Source: an uncultured Clostridia bacterium
GTDB taxonomy: Bacteria; Bacillota; Clostridia; UMGS1883
Direction of reading: 5' to 3'
Length of the DNA: 64,000 bases
NCBI GenBank assembly: GCA_934476455.1
Contig: CAKSNY010000006.1
Location: 1 to 64,000 of the forward strand
Part shown: one piece after another, positions 17,092 through 27,209 of the stretch
Layout of the letters: the number at the start of each line of letters is the position of its first letter
Numbering within the stretch: the first letter of the stretch is position 1
Made by a program: the position numbers and the translations under genes
Notes under the pieces: generated by a model
Told to the model about the DNA's origin: nothing
The model's database searches: none
Seen by the model: the letters and a program-made list of their open reading frames with translations, nothing else

Positions 17092-17916
17092 TTATTTGTT
17101 TATGTTTATATATCCAAAATGTTCGTTAAGCCATTCCACAGACTGTCGCATCCATGTGTATTCTCTGTCAAAGGCAGGTACAGACCATATTGTTTCATTG
17201 CTTACAAGCGAAAGCCCGTGGCAGCCGTTTTCATACACGTGCAGCTCGAACGGAATATTATTTTTTCTAAGCGCCATTGAATAAAGCATACTGTTTTCAA
17301 CCGGCACTGCGTTGTCACGGTATGTATGCCACAAAAACGCCGGCGGGGTATATTTATCAACACGGTTTTCAAGAGAAAGCCTGTTCCAAAGAGGGGTTTC
17401 CTCCTCGCTTCCCGTAAGATTTTTAAAAGAGCCCTTGTGCGCATATTCCCCGCTTGTTATAACGGGATAGCAAAGAATACTTAAATCGGGGCGGTGAAGA
17501 GCATTCTTTTTTTCATCATTTCCGAAAATTTCCGCATCGTTCCAAAGCGTGCTGATTGACGCCGCAAGGTGACCACCCGCTGAAAAACCGCATACTGCGA
17601 TTTTATCGGAAATAACGTTCCATTCCTGTGCGTTTTCGCGTACAATCTCAATAGCTTTTGCCGCATTTAAAATCGGCAAAGGATGAATATGCGGCGCTGT
17701 GCAGTAATCTACCACAAAGGCATTATAGCCCGCAGCATTATACGAAAGCGCTATTCTCTCTGCCTCTCTCGGCGAAGTGTAGGCGTATGCCCCACCCGGA
17801 AAAACGACAACCGCGGGGCGTTTTTCATCGTCGCTGTTTAACAAATATGCCGTCATAATCGGCATAAATCCGTGCTCTGTCGGTTTGTCCAACAGGTTAA
17901 TTACAATATTTTTCAT
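17092..17916 (-). CDS. Alpha/beta-hydrolase, probable carbohydrate esterase (acetylesterase-like)
   Basis: A 274-residue protein starting at ATG 17916, which has a 'cggag' RBS; the longer upstream frame has none. Features of the esterase/lipase (HSL/BD-FAE) group: oxyanion loop VVFPGGAYAYTS, nucleophile elbow GFSAGGH with Ser112, Asp in YRDNAVPVENS and His in NGCHGLSL. No signal peptide. Enzymes of this group remove acetyl groups from xylan- or pectin-type oligosaccharides inside the cell. Neighbours do not narrow the substrate. Confidence is high for the fold, moderate for sugar-ester activity. Confidence 0.82.
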   Translation of the reverse strand: MKNIVINLLDKPTEHGFMPIMTAYLLNSDDEKRPAVVVFPGGAYAYTSPREAERIALSYNAAGYNAFVVDYCTAPHIHPLPILNAAKAIEIVRENAQEWNVISDKIAVCGFSAGGHLAASISTLWNDAEIFGNDEKKNALHRPDLSILCYPVITSGEYAHKGSFKNLTGSEEETPLWNRLSLENRVDKYTPPAFLWHTYRDNAVPVENSMLYSMALRKNNIPFELHVYENGCHGLSLVSNETIWSVPAFDREYTWMRQSVEWLNEHFGYININK

Positions 17917-18047
17917 AATAAAAATCTCCGTTTCATAAATCTTTTTAAATTCTATCACATTTACTTTAAACAATCAATGTTTTGGTAATATATTTTTTCA
18001 AAAAAAATATAAATATAATAAAAATATATTGAAAATGGAGAACTGTT

Positions 18048-19181
18048 ATGAAAAAAGCTATTTGTGCGGTACTGTCCGCGATTTTAATTTTTTCATTTAT
18101 AAATGCACACGCGCAGCCCGAGCTTTCCGCTAAATCCGCCATATTGATGGAAGCCGGAAGCGGAAAGGTAATTTTTGAAAAAAACCCACACGAATCGCTG
18201 CCGCCCGCAAGCGTAACAAAAATAATGACAATGCTTCTTGCAATGGAGGCAATTGAGCGCGGTGACCTTAAGTATACAACAATGATTACGGCAAGCGAAC
18301 GCGCAAAGAGTATGGGCGGAAGCACTATTTTTCTGGACACGGGCGAAAAAATGAGTGTAGATGACCTTTTAAAAGGCGTTGCCGTTGCAAGCGGAAACGA
18401 TGCCTGCGTAGCACTTGCGGAACATATTTCGGGCAGCTGCGAGGCTTTTGCAGCCCTTATGAACGAGCGCGCTGCAAAACTTGGGATGAAAGATACGCAT
18501 TTTGTAAACTGCAACGGGCTTGACGATGATTCGCACTATACAAGCGCATACGATATTGCCATTATGAGCCGCGAGCTTCTAAAGCACAAGGATATTTTAA
18601 AATATACAAATATATGGATGGATTCACTTCGTGACGGAAAGTTCCAGCTTGCCAACACAAATAAACTTATACGCTTTTACAGCGGAGCAAACGGGCTTAA
18701 AACCGGGTCAACAAGCAAGGCGGGCTGCTGTATAAGCGCTACCGCCAAGCGCGACGGTATGCAGCTTATTGCCGTTATTTTGGGTGCGCCGACAAGCAAG
18801 CAGCGTTTTGCGGACGCCTCTTCCCTGCTTAACTACGGATTTTCAAACTTTGCCGTCAATTCATACGGTGAAGAAGGCGAGGACGTAGACTGTGTAAAGG
18901 TTTCCGGCGGTAAAAGCAACACCGTTATGGGCGTTGTCGGAAGAAACGCCTGTGTTTTGCTTGAAAAAAACAAGGCAAAAAATGTAAAGGTTCATATAAA
19001 TCTACCCGAAAGCATAGACGCACCAATAAAAAAAGGACAGCAAATAGGCGACATTGTAATAACTCTTGACGGTGAAACCGTTACAACGTCGCCTATTTGC
19101 GCAAAGTCTGATATTGGTAAAAAAAATGCCTTTAATTATATGGGTGATTATGTAAGAAAAATGTTTTTTGTTGCAATATGA
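18048..19181 (+). CDS. D-alanyl-D-alanine carboxypeptidase (DacF/PBP5-type)
   Basis: A 377-residue exported penicillin-binding protein that trims the terminal D-Ala from peptidoglycan stem peptides. Signal peptide residues 1-22 (cleavage near AHA-QPE). The three catalytic motifs are intact: Ser55-Val-Thr-Lys58 (SxxK), Ser115-Gly-Asn117 (SxN) and Lys218-Thr-Gly220. A C-terminal beta domain of about 100 residues follows, ending in a hydrophobic stretch (YMGDYVRKMFFVAI) that may anchor it. RBS 'ggagaa' lies before ATG 18048. It stands alone, divergent from the esterase gene and convergent with the 16 kb operon. Confidence 0.93.
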   Translation: MKKAICAVLSAILIFSFINAHAQPELSAKSAILMEAGSGKVIFEKNPHESLPPASVTKIMTMLLAMEAIERGDLKYTTMITASERAKSMGGSTIFLDTGEKMSVDDLLKGVAVASGNDACVALAEHISGSCEAFAALMNERAAKLGMKDTHFVNCNGLDDDSHYTSAYDIAIMSRELLKHKDILKYTNIWMDSLRDGKFQLANTNKLIRFYSGANGLKTGSTSKAGCCISATAKRDGMQLIAVILGAPTSKQRFADASSLLNYGFSNFAVNSYGEEGEDVDCVKVSGGKSNTVMGVVGRNACVLLEKNKAKNVKVHINLPESIDAPIKKGQQIGDIVITLDGETVTTSPICAKSDIGKKNAFNYMGDYVRKMFFVAI

Positions 19182-19240
19182 AAAACATTTGTATTGTTAT
19201 CATATATAATCATTTTTTTCTTTCGTTTTTACATTATTTT

Positions 19241-19267
19241 CCCCCATATATTCACCATATATGGGGG
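19241..19267. terminator. Bidirectional terminator between the carboxypeptidase and the SLH operon
   Basis: Arms cccccatata (19241-19250) and tatatggggg (19258-19267) with T/A runs on both sides; it serves two converging transcripts. Confidence 0.8.
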
Positions 19268-19272
19268 AATTT

Positions 19273-21867
19273 TTACTCATATACAACAAGTGTCGAGGGC
19301 AAACCGTTTCTGAGTTCCGCTACGACGTTTGAATACAATCCGTTGTTTCGCTTGTAGGCTAAAATTTCCGAAGAATTGATGTTTTTTACATCGCCGTTTG
19401 AAAATACTTTTACTATTTTGAAAAGTGATGCTTTGTATGTTTCAAAATCGGTATTTACAAACGCTGAAACCGGCTGTGACGGGTCTTTATTTGTTACAAG
19501 AAGTATATCGTTGCCTTTGTCATAGCATGCCGCCCTGACAATATGATAACCCGAAAAATATTTTCCGACACCAAAATCTGTATCAGCCGGCTTAAAACCG
19601 TTTGCGGTGTCTGATATATCGTAAACCATACGTATTCTTATTATTCTTCCGTCCATATCAAGGCTGACTTTTATTATATCGCCCTTTTCAACCTTGCATT
19701 TTTCCGAATTGTCCGTAAACGAAACTGCACTTTGCAAAACCGACTCATCATAGCAAGGGTATATCCCGCCTGTTTCAGCACCGGCAAGCTCTAATGCGGG
19801 AACAAATTCTCCGTTGTCGTTTTTTTGGTACAGAAAACGTTTTACAACGCACATAGGCGGCACTTTTCTCGGCGCGGTTTTCTTCATTGTATATAAAACA
19901 TAGTCAACACCGATGCCGTCGTTATTATACGAAAAGGTTTGCACCGCATATGTTGCGTCATCATCAAATACATCGGAAAGACTGTTTGCAACCCTGAAAT
20001 CGGAAGTACTTTCGATGTTTTCCGGCAAAACCAGTACCTTTACATTTTCGTTGCAAAGCATATTTGCACCAAATACCCTCGAGCGTTTGCGGTAGCGGAA
20101 ACCTGCCCCGTTCCCTCCTCCGACATATATCATATGGTCAAGCGCGGGAAGCTCGGAAACATCGGCGAACGACTTTTCCGCCGGAAAATCTATCGAGCGT
20201 AAAAGCCCGTCGTCATAAAGTGTATAAGCAACCAGCGGCGCTACCTTTACGGTAAGTGCCGAAAGGTTTGCAAGCGCGGTGTTAATTGCATTTTTTACAT
20301 TTTCCGTACCTTTTATCATCTGACCGTCGACATACACCTTATCATACGCCGTAATTACGCGCTCCCCGCTTATAATATCATACAGCTTTATTTCAAGCCC
20401 GCCTTTAAGCCCTTTTTTATCGCCTGTTTTGATTACATAGCCCACACCCTTGTTTATATCTGCGTCAGTTTCGCTTTCTATATATGCAATCTTTCCTTTA
20501 TGGTCAAGTATAAAACTTCTGTATGATGCAAGCGCTATCTTATCAACAGACCCCTGAAGCTGCTTATCGTAAATATAAGCTGCATCATCAATATAAATTT
20601 CATTATCGCTTTTACTGTACTGCGATATAAACCCGTTAACACTGCCTTTTGAAAAATAAAGCGTATCAGCGTAAAATATGCCGTTCTCTTTGTAAATATA
20701 TGCCGAAACAACGGCTTTTTCTTTTATGTCGCGTATTTTACCCTTTTTTCCGTCTGCTTTTATAAGCGACGTCTTATGCTCCTCGTTTTCCGAAACAATA
20801 AACGGCTGCTTTGAATCGGAAAAAACCGTTACATCCCCGTTATCGGTTTTAAGGCCTGTTATGTAATAATTTGTGTAATTATAAATTTTTACAACATCTG
20901 CGCTGCCGTCGCCGTTATTGTCTATTAAAACAACCTCGCCGTTTTCGGGTACAAATACCATATCCGAATCAAATTGCGGCAAATGCCCGTTATAGATGAA
21001 TTTTGCTTTTGACGAAAGCTGTGCGCGCTGCTTTTTTCCGTTTTCACGCCAGGTGTATGTATTTGATGAAAACGTAACATCGTTATCGGCGTTTATAACC
21101 GTAATATCGTTTGCACTTCCGGGGTATATAAAAATAACGTTCTTTGTGCCACCTTCGTTTTTTGCAAATGCCGTCACATTTTCGCCCAAATATTCGGCGG
21201 CGTATTCATAGCTGTTATCATACAAAACACCGTTTACAAACACGGTGTTTTTTCCGCTTTTTGCAGTGGAATACAGATTTATTTTTCCGACACCGCTTAA
21301 AATTCCGTTTATTTTTTCAAGACCGAAAACATCCTCCATTACGGTTTTATCTCTGCTTTGCACATAGCTTGTTTTATCGCCGTATTGTACAATCAATGCC
21401 GGCATATGAAGCATATTGTATATAAGGACCGAAAGCTCATTCCATGTAAGGCTGTCGTTTTCGCTTTTACCGCATACAAGTTTATTTTTTATTGCAAGCT
21501 TTGTATAACCGCCGCTCATTTCGGCAATATCTTTGTAGCCTGCTGCGTTTAAAAGTGCAGCAATTGCATCGCTATAGGTTAACGGTTCGTTTTCTCTTAA
21601 ACCGCCGGATATGTCTGTTCCCATAATGCCCGACTGTACCAAAAATTCAATATTCGCATTTTCACCCTTTGAATAAGCGCCCATAAGGTTGGCAATATAG
21701 TCGGCAAAATCCGTGCGTGTTACCGCCTCGCTTTTGTAAAAGTTTATATTCTGTACGGTGGCAAGTGTTTTTGTAAGCTCAAGCGCGCTATCGTCCGGCA
21801 CTGCGGCAGATACCGATGTACAAACGATCAAAAGAGCACACAGGAAAATACTTAAAAATCTTTTCAT
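19273..21867 (-). CDS. Large secreted protein with N-terminal SLH-like region (paralog of 3840-6410)
   Basis: An 864-residue protein with signal peptide 1-21 (VSAAVPDD) and three degenerate SLH-like repeats at about 35-175 (VTRTDFADYIANLMG, LTYSDAIAALLNAAG, LTWNELSVLIYNML). The remaining 690 residues are beta-rich, with a DNNGDGSADVV turn that may bind calcium and matches the same position in its paralog at 3840-6410. No catalytic residues are recognisable. The gene begins one base after the stop of the C-terminal-SLH gene and closes the 16 kb operon. The same two-gene order occurs at 1147-6410, so the pair probably works as a unit on the cell surface. Confidence 0.75.
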   Translation of the reverse strand: MKRFLSIFLCALLIVCTSVSAAVPDDSALELTKTLATVQNINFYKSEAVTRTDFADYIANLMGAYSKGENANIEFLVQSGIMGTDISGGLRENEPLTYSDAIAALLNAAGYKDIAEMSGGYTKLAIKNKLVCGKSENDSLTWNELSVLIYNMLHMPALIVQYGDKTSYVQSRDKTVMEDVFGLEKINGILSGVGKINLYSTAKSGKNTVFVNGVLYDNSYEYAAEYLGENVTAFAKNEGGTKNVIFIYPGSANDITVINADNDVTFSSNTYTWRENGKKQRAQLSSKAKFIYNGHLPQFDSDMVFVPENGEVVLIDNNGDGSADVVKIYNYTNYYITGLKTDNGDVTVFSDSKQPFIVSENEEHKTSLIKADGKKGKIRDIKEKAVVSAYIYKENGIFYADTLYFSKGSVNGFISQYSKSDNEIYIDDAAYIYDKQLQGSVDKIALASYRSFILDHKGKIAYIESETDADINKGVGYVIKTGDKKGLKGGLEIKLYDIISGERVITAYDKVYVDGQMIKGTENVKNAINTALANLSALTVKVAPLVAYTLYDDGLLRSIDFPAEKSFADVSELPALDHMIYVGGGNGAGFRYRKRSRVFGANMLCNENVKVLVLPENIESTSDFRVANSLSDVFDDDATYAVQTFSYNNDGIGVDYVLYTMKKTAPRKVPPMCVVKRFLYQKNDNGEFVPALELAGAETGGIYPCYDESVLQSAVSFTDNSEKCKVEKGDIIKVSLDMDGRIIRIRMVYDISDTANGFKPADTDFGVGKYFSGYHIVRAACYDKGNDILLVTNKDPSQPVSAFVNTDFETYKASLFKIVKVFSNGDVKNINSSEILAYKRNNGLYSNVVAELRNGLPSTLVVYE

Positions 21868-21868
21868 A

Positions 21869-23518
21869 TTACCTCACCCCCGTCTTAATTGCGTTATACC
21901 ATATATTTGCAGCTTGCGCGCGCGTTGTATTTTCATGCGGCGCAAAGCGGTTTTGGTCGGTTCCGTTTATTATGCCAAGTGTATAAAGAAGCGCCACACT
22001 GTTTTTTGCATAGTCTGATATTTCACCGCTGTCGGAAAACGTTAAGGCTGCACCCTCTTTATCGGATTTTATAATTCTGCATATAAGAACGGCAATGTCC
22101 TGGCGTGTTATGGTCTGCTGCGGGGCAAACGTACTTTGTGAAATGCCTTGTATTAAGCCGTTTTTGTACGCTGCGCAAAGATATGGATAAAACCAATCGC
22201 TATTGTTTACGTCATCAAACGGAAGTGAAAGCTCTGCGGGTATTTCAATGTTAAACGCCGTGACAAGTAATTTTACGGCTTCCGCACGGGTCAGATAGTC
22301 GTTAGGCGCAAAAATGTTTTCGCTTTTTCCGTTAATTATTTTGCGCTGCGCAAGATAATCTATTGCTTCTTTTGCCCATAATGCCTGAGAAATATCGGAA
22401 AATAATTCTTTAGAGGTACCGGCAGAAATACCGCCTCCCGTCGAAATACTGCTTTTGCTGCCGCCGCCACCGCCGCCGGACGGAGGCTGTGTTTTGTTTT
22501 TGTCCTCTAAAACTTTCTGTTCTGTAACAAGGCGGTTAAACTCGTCTGAAAGCGCTTTAAGCGTTTGGTATGACGAATGATTGCTCTTTAAAATTTCTAT
22601 AACGGATGACTGATTTAAAAGAGCCTTGTACGTATCAATCAAAAGCGGTTCTTCTTCGTCTATTATCGCTTTATATTTTTTTAAAACCGTTTCGTAGCTG
22701 CTCCATAGCCCTGTATTTTCGGCAAGCGTTCCGAGTATTACCGCGCGTTTAAACTCTGTCAGAAATTTGTCTGCCGAAAGCGCTGACGCATTTAAAATAA
22801 ACGAATTGTTCAGTTCCTGAACAATGGTCGTATTTTTCTTGTAGTCTTTGTAAATATCCGTATTATACAAATTTGCCATTTTCAGCGCATTGTCCGTAAT
22901 TTCGGAAGCGGTGCTTAAATCTGCTCCTTTAAACCCCGTCAAAAGCGCCGAAAGGTTAAACTTGTATATAAATTCTTCGGGGGTTTTGAAGTCACAGCCG
23001 AGAACGTTTTCGGAAAGTGCGCTTTTTCCTTCGCCAAGTGCACTAAAGGTTTGCATATCAAGCCCCAGGTAATTTCCGTATTTTTCAATTGCTGCAAGCA
23101 TTTTGGGGTTGCTGTTTTCCTCTTTGGCGCTGATGACAGCGTTTTTTACAGAGCTGTATTTATAAAATTCAAACGGCGTCTGTATGCTTTGCGATATTCC
23201 GTCTGCCGAGGCGATTGCCTTGTACTGCCCGTCAGGGTAATCGCTTAAGGTAACGTTAAACAAAACGCTTCCGTCGTTTCCGATTTTCCCCTCGTCTGCC
23301 CATAAAAGATTTTCGGCACTTTCATCTGCCGGCTGTTCGTAAATACGCAGAAGCGCCGCACTGCCGACATCCTGGGCATCGGCTTGTATTTTAAATATAA
23401 AGTTTTCTGTTTTAATGTCTTTTTGCGGCGCGGGAAGCTGTATATTCTCTGCCGCTGCGGCTGCCGCAAAAAAAGCGGCAGCCAACGCACACAAAACAGG
23501 CATAATCCTTTTTTTCAT
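21869..23518 (-). CDS. Secreted protein with three C-terminal SLH repeats
   Basis: A 549-residue protein. Signal peptide 1-23; residues 25-115 form an Ig-like beta domain (DAQDVGSAALLRIYEQ...YPDGQYKAIAS); 120-340 are mostly helical; a Gly/Ser-rich linker lies near 346-370; three SLH repeats fill 370-549 (FSDISQALWAKEAI, LTRAEAVKLLVTAF, ITRQDIAVLICRII, TTRAQAANIWYNAI). It resembles the last two thirds of the protein at 1147-3843, which has an extra N-terminal jelly roll. SLH repeats should anchor it to the wall polymer. It follows the GH99-like gene by 33 bases in the same operon. Confidence 0.85.
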   Translation of the reverse strand: MKKRIMPVLCALAAAFFAAAAAAENIQLPAPQKDIKTENFIFKIQADAQDVGSAALLRIYEQPADESAENLLWADEGKIGNDGSVLFNVTLSDYPDGQYKAIASADGISQSIQTPFEFYKYSSVKNAVISAKEENSNPKMLAAIEKYGNYLGLDMQTFSALGEGKSALSENVLGCDFKTPEEFIYKFNLSALLTGFKGADLSTASEITDNALKMANLYNTDIYKDYKKNTTIVQELNNSFILNASALSADKFLTEFKRAVILGTLAENTGLWSSYETVLKKYKAIIDEEEPLLIDTYKALLNQSSVIEILKSNHSSYQTLKALSDEFNRLVTEQKVLEDKNKTQPPSGGGGGGSKSSISTGGGISAGTSKELFSDISQALWAKEAIDYLAQRKIINGKSENIFAPNDYLTRAEAVKLLVTAFNIEIPAELSLPFDDVNNSDWFYPYLCAAYKNGLIQGISQSTFAPQQTITRQDIAVLICRIIKSDKEGAALTFSDSGEISDYAKNSVALLYTLGIINGTDQNRFAPHENTTRAQAANIWYNAIKTGVR

Positions 23519-23551
23519 AAAGTCGATCCTTCCTTTCGGGATAGTGGGAAA

Positions 23552-26500
23552 TTACTCATCGGTAAGAATAATATAGTCTATCTGCATATCTCCGACAGCT
23601 GTCATCGGGTCAAATCTAAGCCGCGTAATTGTGTCTTTCCACAGTGCATTTGTTATGTTAACCTCATATTCTACAAAGTCGGTGCTTTTTGCCTCTATAG
23701 GAACTTTAATCGATTTTGCCGCATTCATTGTTGTGTCCTTGTCCGTCACAAAGAAAAGCTCGGCAAGCGTTGAACTTGTCATATTTTTAAGCCTAAGCTT
23801 CAGCACGGTGTACTTTGAAGAATCAAGCTTTAGATCCTTTAGGTTAATCTGCGGGTCGGTAGAGTTTGAAGTAAGAGACATAATACCGTTCATAACGGAT
23901 ACTGAAGATATGGTTTTCGCCGGTGTCCAGCCGCAAAGGTCATCATCGGTATTAAAATTCCATGTTCCTTCAGGCTCTTTGTTTTCTTCGGTTTCGGTTT
24001 CTTTTGGACTTTCAACATATGTGATTTTGCTTTCATCATCCCACGAAACACTGTACCCGAGCGCCTCCATCGTTTCACGCAGCGGTGCTACGTACTGCCC
24101 TTCATAAAGCCTGACGGGAATTTTGCCTGCGGCTTTTTCGTTTATGGTTGCGTCGCCGCTGTTTACGTCAATTTTCAAAAGAGCTGTTTTTGTTGCTGCG
24201 CGCAAGCTGTGCTGTGCCTGTGCATAAATCATTTTAAGCCCGAAATAGCGTTCAAAACAGCTGAGCGGCATATAGAATTTACCGTCAAGCATAATCGGTA
24301 TTGTCTGCGTTGCTGCACCGGCAGATGCGACACTTTTTACAAGCGGGCAAAGCTCTCCGTCAAGAGCTATCCTCAAAATATCCATCGGCTCGCCCTCTAA
24401 AAGCTCAATACTTTCTATCTCAAAACCTCCGGTGGTGTTGAGCGGATCTATACGAAGCTGCTTAAGCGTTCCTTTCCATGATTCGCGCGACCATACGGGA
24501 ATAAGCGCTTCGTAATATCCATCGGCTGCATTTTCAGGGGTAAGGGTTACGCCCTTCGCTTCGTTCCACTTTGTATCATCATCACGTATAAAATAAATTG
24601 ATAATTCTTTTTTTGTGACATCCTGTTTTATTTTAAGGCGAATATATGTAACGTTGTCTATATTTATTCCGAGATTGTCCTCAGAAACGACGCTGGGATC
24701 CATCCCGCTTGCAATTCCTTTAATTTTTCCGCCGTCTGATGAAAAATTCTCTACCTGTTTTCCAATCGTCCATGTTGAAAGAGCGTCGCCCCGCCATACT
24801 TTTTTTGCCTTGTCCGGAACGCGCACGCTGATTGTTTTTCCGCGCATACCGGGCTCACGATCTTTGGGGAACAAAATTGAAAATTTATCCTTTTCTTCTT
24901 CTGTCGGAAGCTGCGGGGTATATTCTTTAACATCGGTAAAAACCTTTCGTACCGCGTCAAGATAACCAAATCCCGCCAAATTACAAGGCGCGGTGTAATG
25001 TCCCTCGCAGTATTCGTTCCATGTTGCAATTATTACGGATTTTTCAGACATTGTATATTTGTTATAATCCTTGTAAAAATCATCTCGTACATAACTCAGC
25101 GCTGCTTCAAAATCTTCTACTGTAGAATACTTGCCCGGATTTCTTAGCCAAGCGGATTCCTCGCGCCCCATACTTATTGACGGCTGAACAAAAATATCCG
25201 GGTTATCCGTCTTTGCTTTTTCAAGGTTTGCCTCCTTTGCACCGCGTGCAGCTTCTGATATTGCAAAGCTGTAGTTGTATATTCCGTCACATCCGATTTT
25301 TGCGGCATATTCTTCGGAATATCCCGAACGCGACGCTATAACGGTACATCCGTCATATCCCAGCTTTTTACATTCGTTTCTCAGGTATTCTATTGCATCT
25401 CTTGCTGTTTTTTCGTCAGACGCGCATTGATTTTTATAAAAATAATCTGCAAGATACAGGTAAATCACCGGTTTATTGTCCACAACTAAAAAGCGCGGAT
25501 CTTTTATAAAATATTCTATCCAATAGGGTACTATGTATTTTTTAAAATGCTCAACCGTTGTTTTTGAATTTCCGGCGTTTTCCCAAAGAATTGTATATTC
25601 CATTTTGTCGGAATATTCAGAACGCATTACACCCTCCAATAACCCGTAAGCGTTTGAGCCCATCTTTATCGGTCCTCCCGAATAATTTCGCGGTGTAAAC
25701 CAACAGGTCAGACGGTAATCAATACCGTTTTCAAGCATCCATTTTGTTTCCCAGTCTGCTGCTTCGCGGCTTCCGTCATCATATGTTCCGAGATACGGTA
25801 TTCTATCAGGCTGCGTAATTGCGTAATCCCAGCCCAAGTGCTGACCGTCCCTCCACATATCGCAGGTTTGCATACCGACAAGAAAATCTTTAGACGGTGA
25901 AGCCATAGGCTCCGGCACGTAAGTTTCCGGCTCATTAACCTCGTATGCCCATATATCGTCAAGATAAAGCCTTGAATGCTTTGTTATTCCGGTTTTAGCC
26001 TCAAATCCGTCAACAGCTTTGGCGCTGAACTTTACCTTCTCGGCAATTATTCTGTTATTAATATAAATATCTGCCGTTTGAGAGCCGAAATCTGCATCTA
26101 CGGAAATAATATACCACACATTTTTGATATAGTCGTAGATCTTCACTCCGTTTATATACAGTGAATTTCCTTTGAAGCCGAACGAAAACACATTTTTATC
26201 TTCGTTTTTCCAGTTGATTTCAAAATCCTGGTTGTCCTCTTCCACGCAGAACTTAAACTCAAGCCCTGCGCGTGTTGTTATTTTATCAAACGTGCGGCTG
26301 ATTGATGTATAATCCACACCGGAATTATCAACAAGTTCTGCACAATAATAGTCAGGCCAAGCTGCTGCATTTTCGCTCTTAACCCTTTTTGCGCTGCTTC
26401 TGTTTTCCGGATGTACTTTCCAATCGTCTGCTAATCCTCCATCCGTAGCTGCAAAAAACTGCTCGTTAAGGGCGTAACCGGTATGAATTTTCAATCCGTT

Positions 26501-27127
26501 CATATAAAGCTCGGCGGTTTGTTTTATTCCTGTTCCTATCTCTACAAAATTTAGCGAATTAACATCACATATAAAATCAAATTCGCCGACATATATTCCG
26601 TCTATATATGCGGTATATTTTTTTGCTGCAAGGTCAATTTCAAATTTCACCCCGTAAAAACGGTTAAGTATATATTTTTCTATAGGCTCAAACCCGTTTT
26701 TTGTTTTAAAATTAAATTTACCGTTTTCAAGGTATATACGCAAAAATTCTTCTGTGTTTTCCCCTCCGCACAACTTTAAATAAGACTGTGAACTTGAGGT
26801 TGCCATTTTAACGGAGGTTTCAAGTGTAACGCTGCAATCTTTCGTTTCTTTAAGTTTTTTGCTCATCACAACAGGTGCAACAGTGCTTGTATCTCTTATT
26901 CTGAACCACTCTTCGGATTGTGCGGAAGTAATTGTTCCGCCGCTTACATCTGTATCCCAACCGGAAATAATCGGAGAATTTTCGTATGTCATTATCATAG
27001 AAAAGGTGTCATCGGTAATAAAATGCGGTCCGTCAAGCGTTTGTAAATCCGGCATTGCTATGGCTGCAACTGATAATCCGAAAATTATTATCGCTGCTAA
27101 AACGGTTATTTTAATACTTTGTTTCAT
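23552..27127 (-). CDS. Secreted multidomain GH99/WbsX-like glycan enzyme with LamG and copper-amine-oxidase-N-like domains
   Basis: A 1191-residue protein with signal peptide 1-24. Residues about 30-215 and 220-400 are two LamG-like sandwiches (KFEIDLAAKKYTAYIDGIYVG, LYLDDIWAYE). A catalytic-type barrel at about 415-735 begins MQTCDMWRDGQHLGWDYAI and contains the motif TWNEYCEGHYTAP with Glu near residue 704; this matches the GH99-like/WbsX family, where the equivalent WNEWaEG ends the barrel. A sandwich (770-925), a copper-amine-oxidase-N1-like beta domain (930-1050, PLRETMEALGYSVSW) and a final sandwich follow. It probably cleaves a mannose- or related alpha-linked surface-captured glycan; the linkage is not predictable. 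Mid-operon position. Confidence 0.75.
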   Translation of the reverse strand: MKQSIKITVLAAIIIFGLSVAAIAMPDLQTLDGPHFITDDTFSMIMTYENSPIISGWDTDVSGGTITSAQSEEWFRIRDTSTVAPVVMSKKLKETKDCSVTLETSVKMATSSSQSYLKLCGGENTEEFLRIYLENGKFNFKTKNGFEPIEKYILNRFYGVKFEIDLAAKKYTAYIDGIYVGEFDFICDVNSLNFVEIGTGIKQTAELYMNGLKIHTGYALNEQFFAATDGGLADDWKVHPENRSSAKRVKSENAAAWPDYYCAELVDNSGVDYTSISRTFDKITTRAGLEFKFCVEEDNQDFEINWKNEDKNVFSFGFKGNSLYINGVKIYDYIKNVWYIISVDADFGSQTADIYINNRIIAEKVKFSAKAVDGFEAKTGITKHSRLYLDDIWAYEVNEPETYVPEPMASPSKDFLVGMQTCDMWRDGQHLGWDYAITQPDRIPYLGTYDDGSREAADWETKWMLENGIDYRLTCWFTPRNYSGGPIKMGSNAYGLLEGVMRSEYSDKMEYTILWENAGNSKTTVEHFKKYIVPYWIEYFIKDPRFLVVDNKPVIYLYLADYFYKNQCASDEKTARDAIEYLRNECKKLGYDGCTVIASRSGYSEEYAAKIGCDGIYNYSFAISEAARGAKEANLEKAKTDNPDIFVQPSISMGREESAWLRNPGKYSTVEDFEAALSYVRDDFYKDYNKYTMSEKSVIIATWNEYCEGHYTAPCNLAGFGYLDAVRKVFTDVKEYTPQLPTEEEKDKFSILFPKDREPGMRGKTISVRVPDKAKKVWRGDALSTWTIGKQVENFSSDGGKIKGIASGMDPSVVSEDNLGINIDNVTYIRLKIKQDVTKKELSIYFIRDDDTKWNEAKGVTLTPENAADGYYEALIPVWSRESWKGTLKQLRIDPLNTTGGFEIESIELLEGEPMDILRIALDGELCPLVKSVASAGAATQTIPIMLDGKFYMPLSCFERYFGLKMIYAQAQHSLRAATKTALLKIDVNSGDATINEKAAGKIPVRLYEGQYVAPLRETMEALGYSVSWDDESKITYVESPKETETEENKEPEGTWNFNTDDDLCGWTPAKTISSVSVMNGIMSLTSNSTDPQINLKDLKLDSSKYTVLKLRLKNMTSSTLAELFFVTDKDTTMNAAKSIKVPIEAKSTDFVEYEVNITNALWKDTITRLRFDPMTAVGDMQIDYIILTDE

Positions 27128-27209
27128 TCTTTTGTCAAACTCCCTTCTGAAAGACCGTGTTTTTTGGGGTATTCGGCATAATAAGGTTTAACACTTCTGT
27201 ATTGAAAAA

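Noticed and set aside
22430..22500. Gly/Ser repeats (also 3215-3260) as CRISPR or micro-repeat array
   Set aside because: They encode short Gly/Ser-rich linkers before SLH repeats; no spacer structure.
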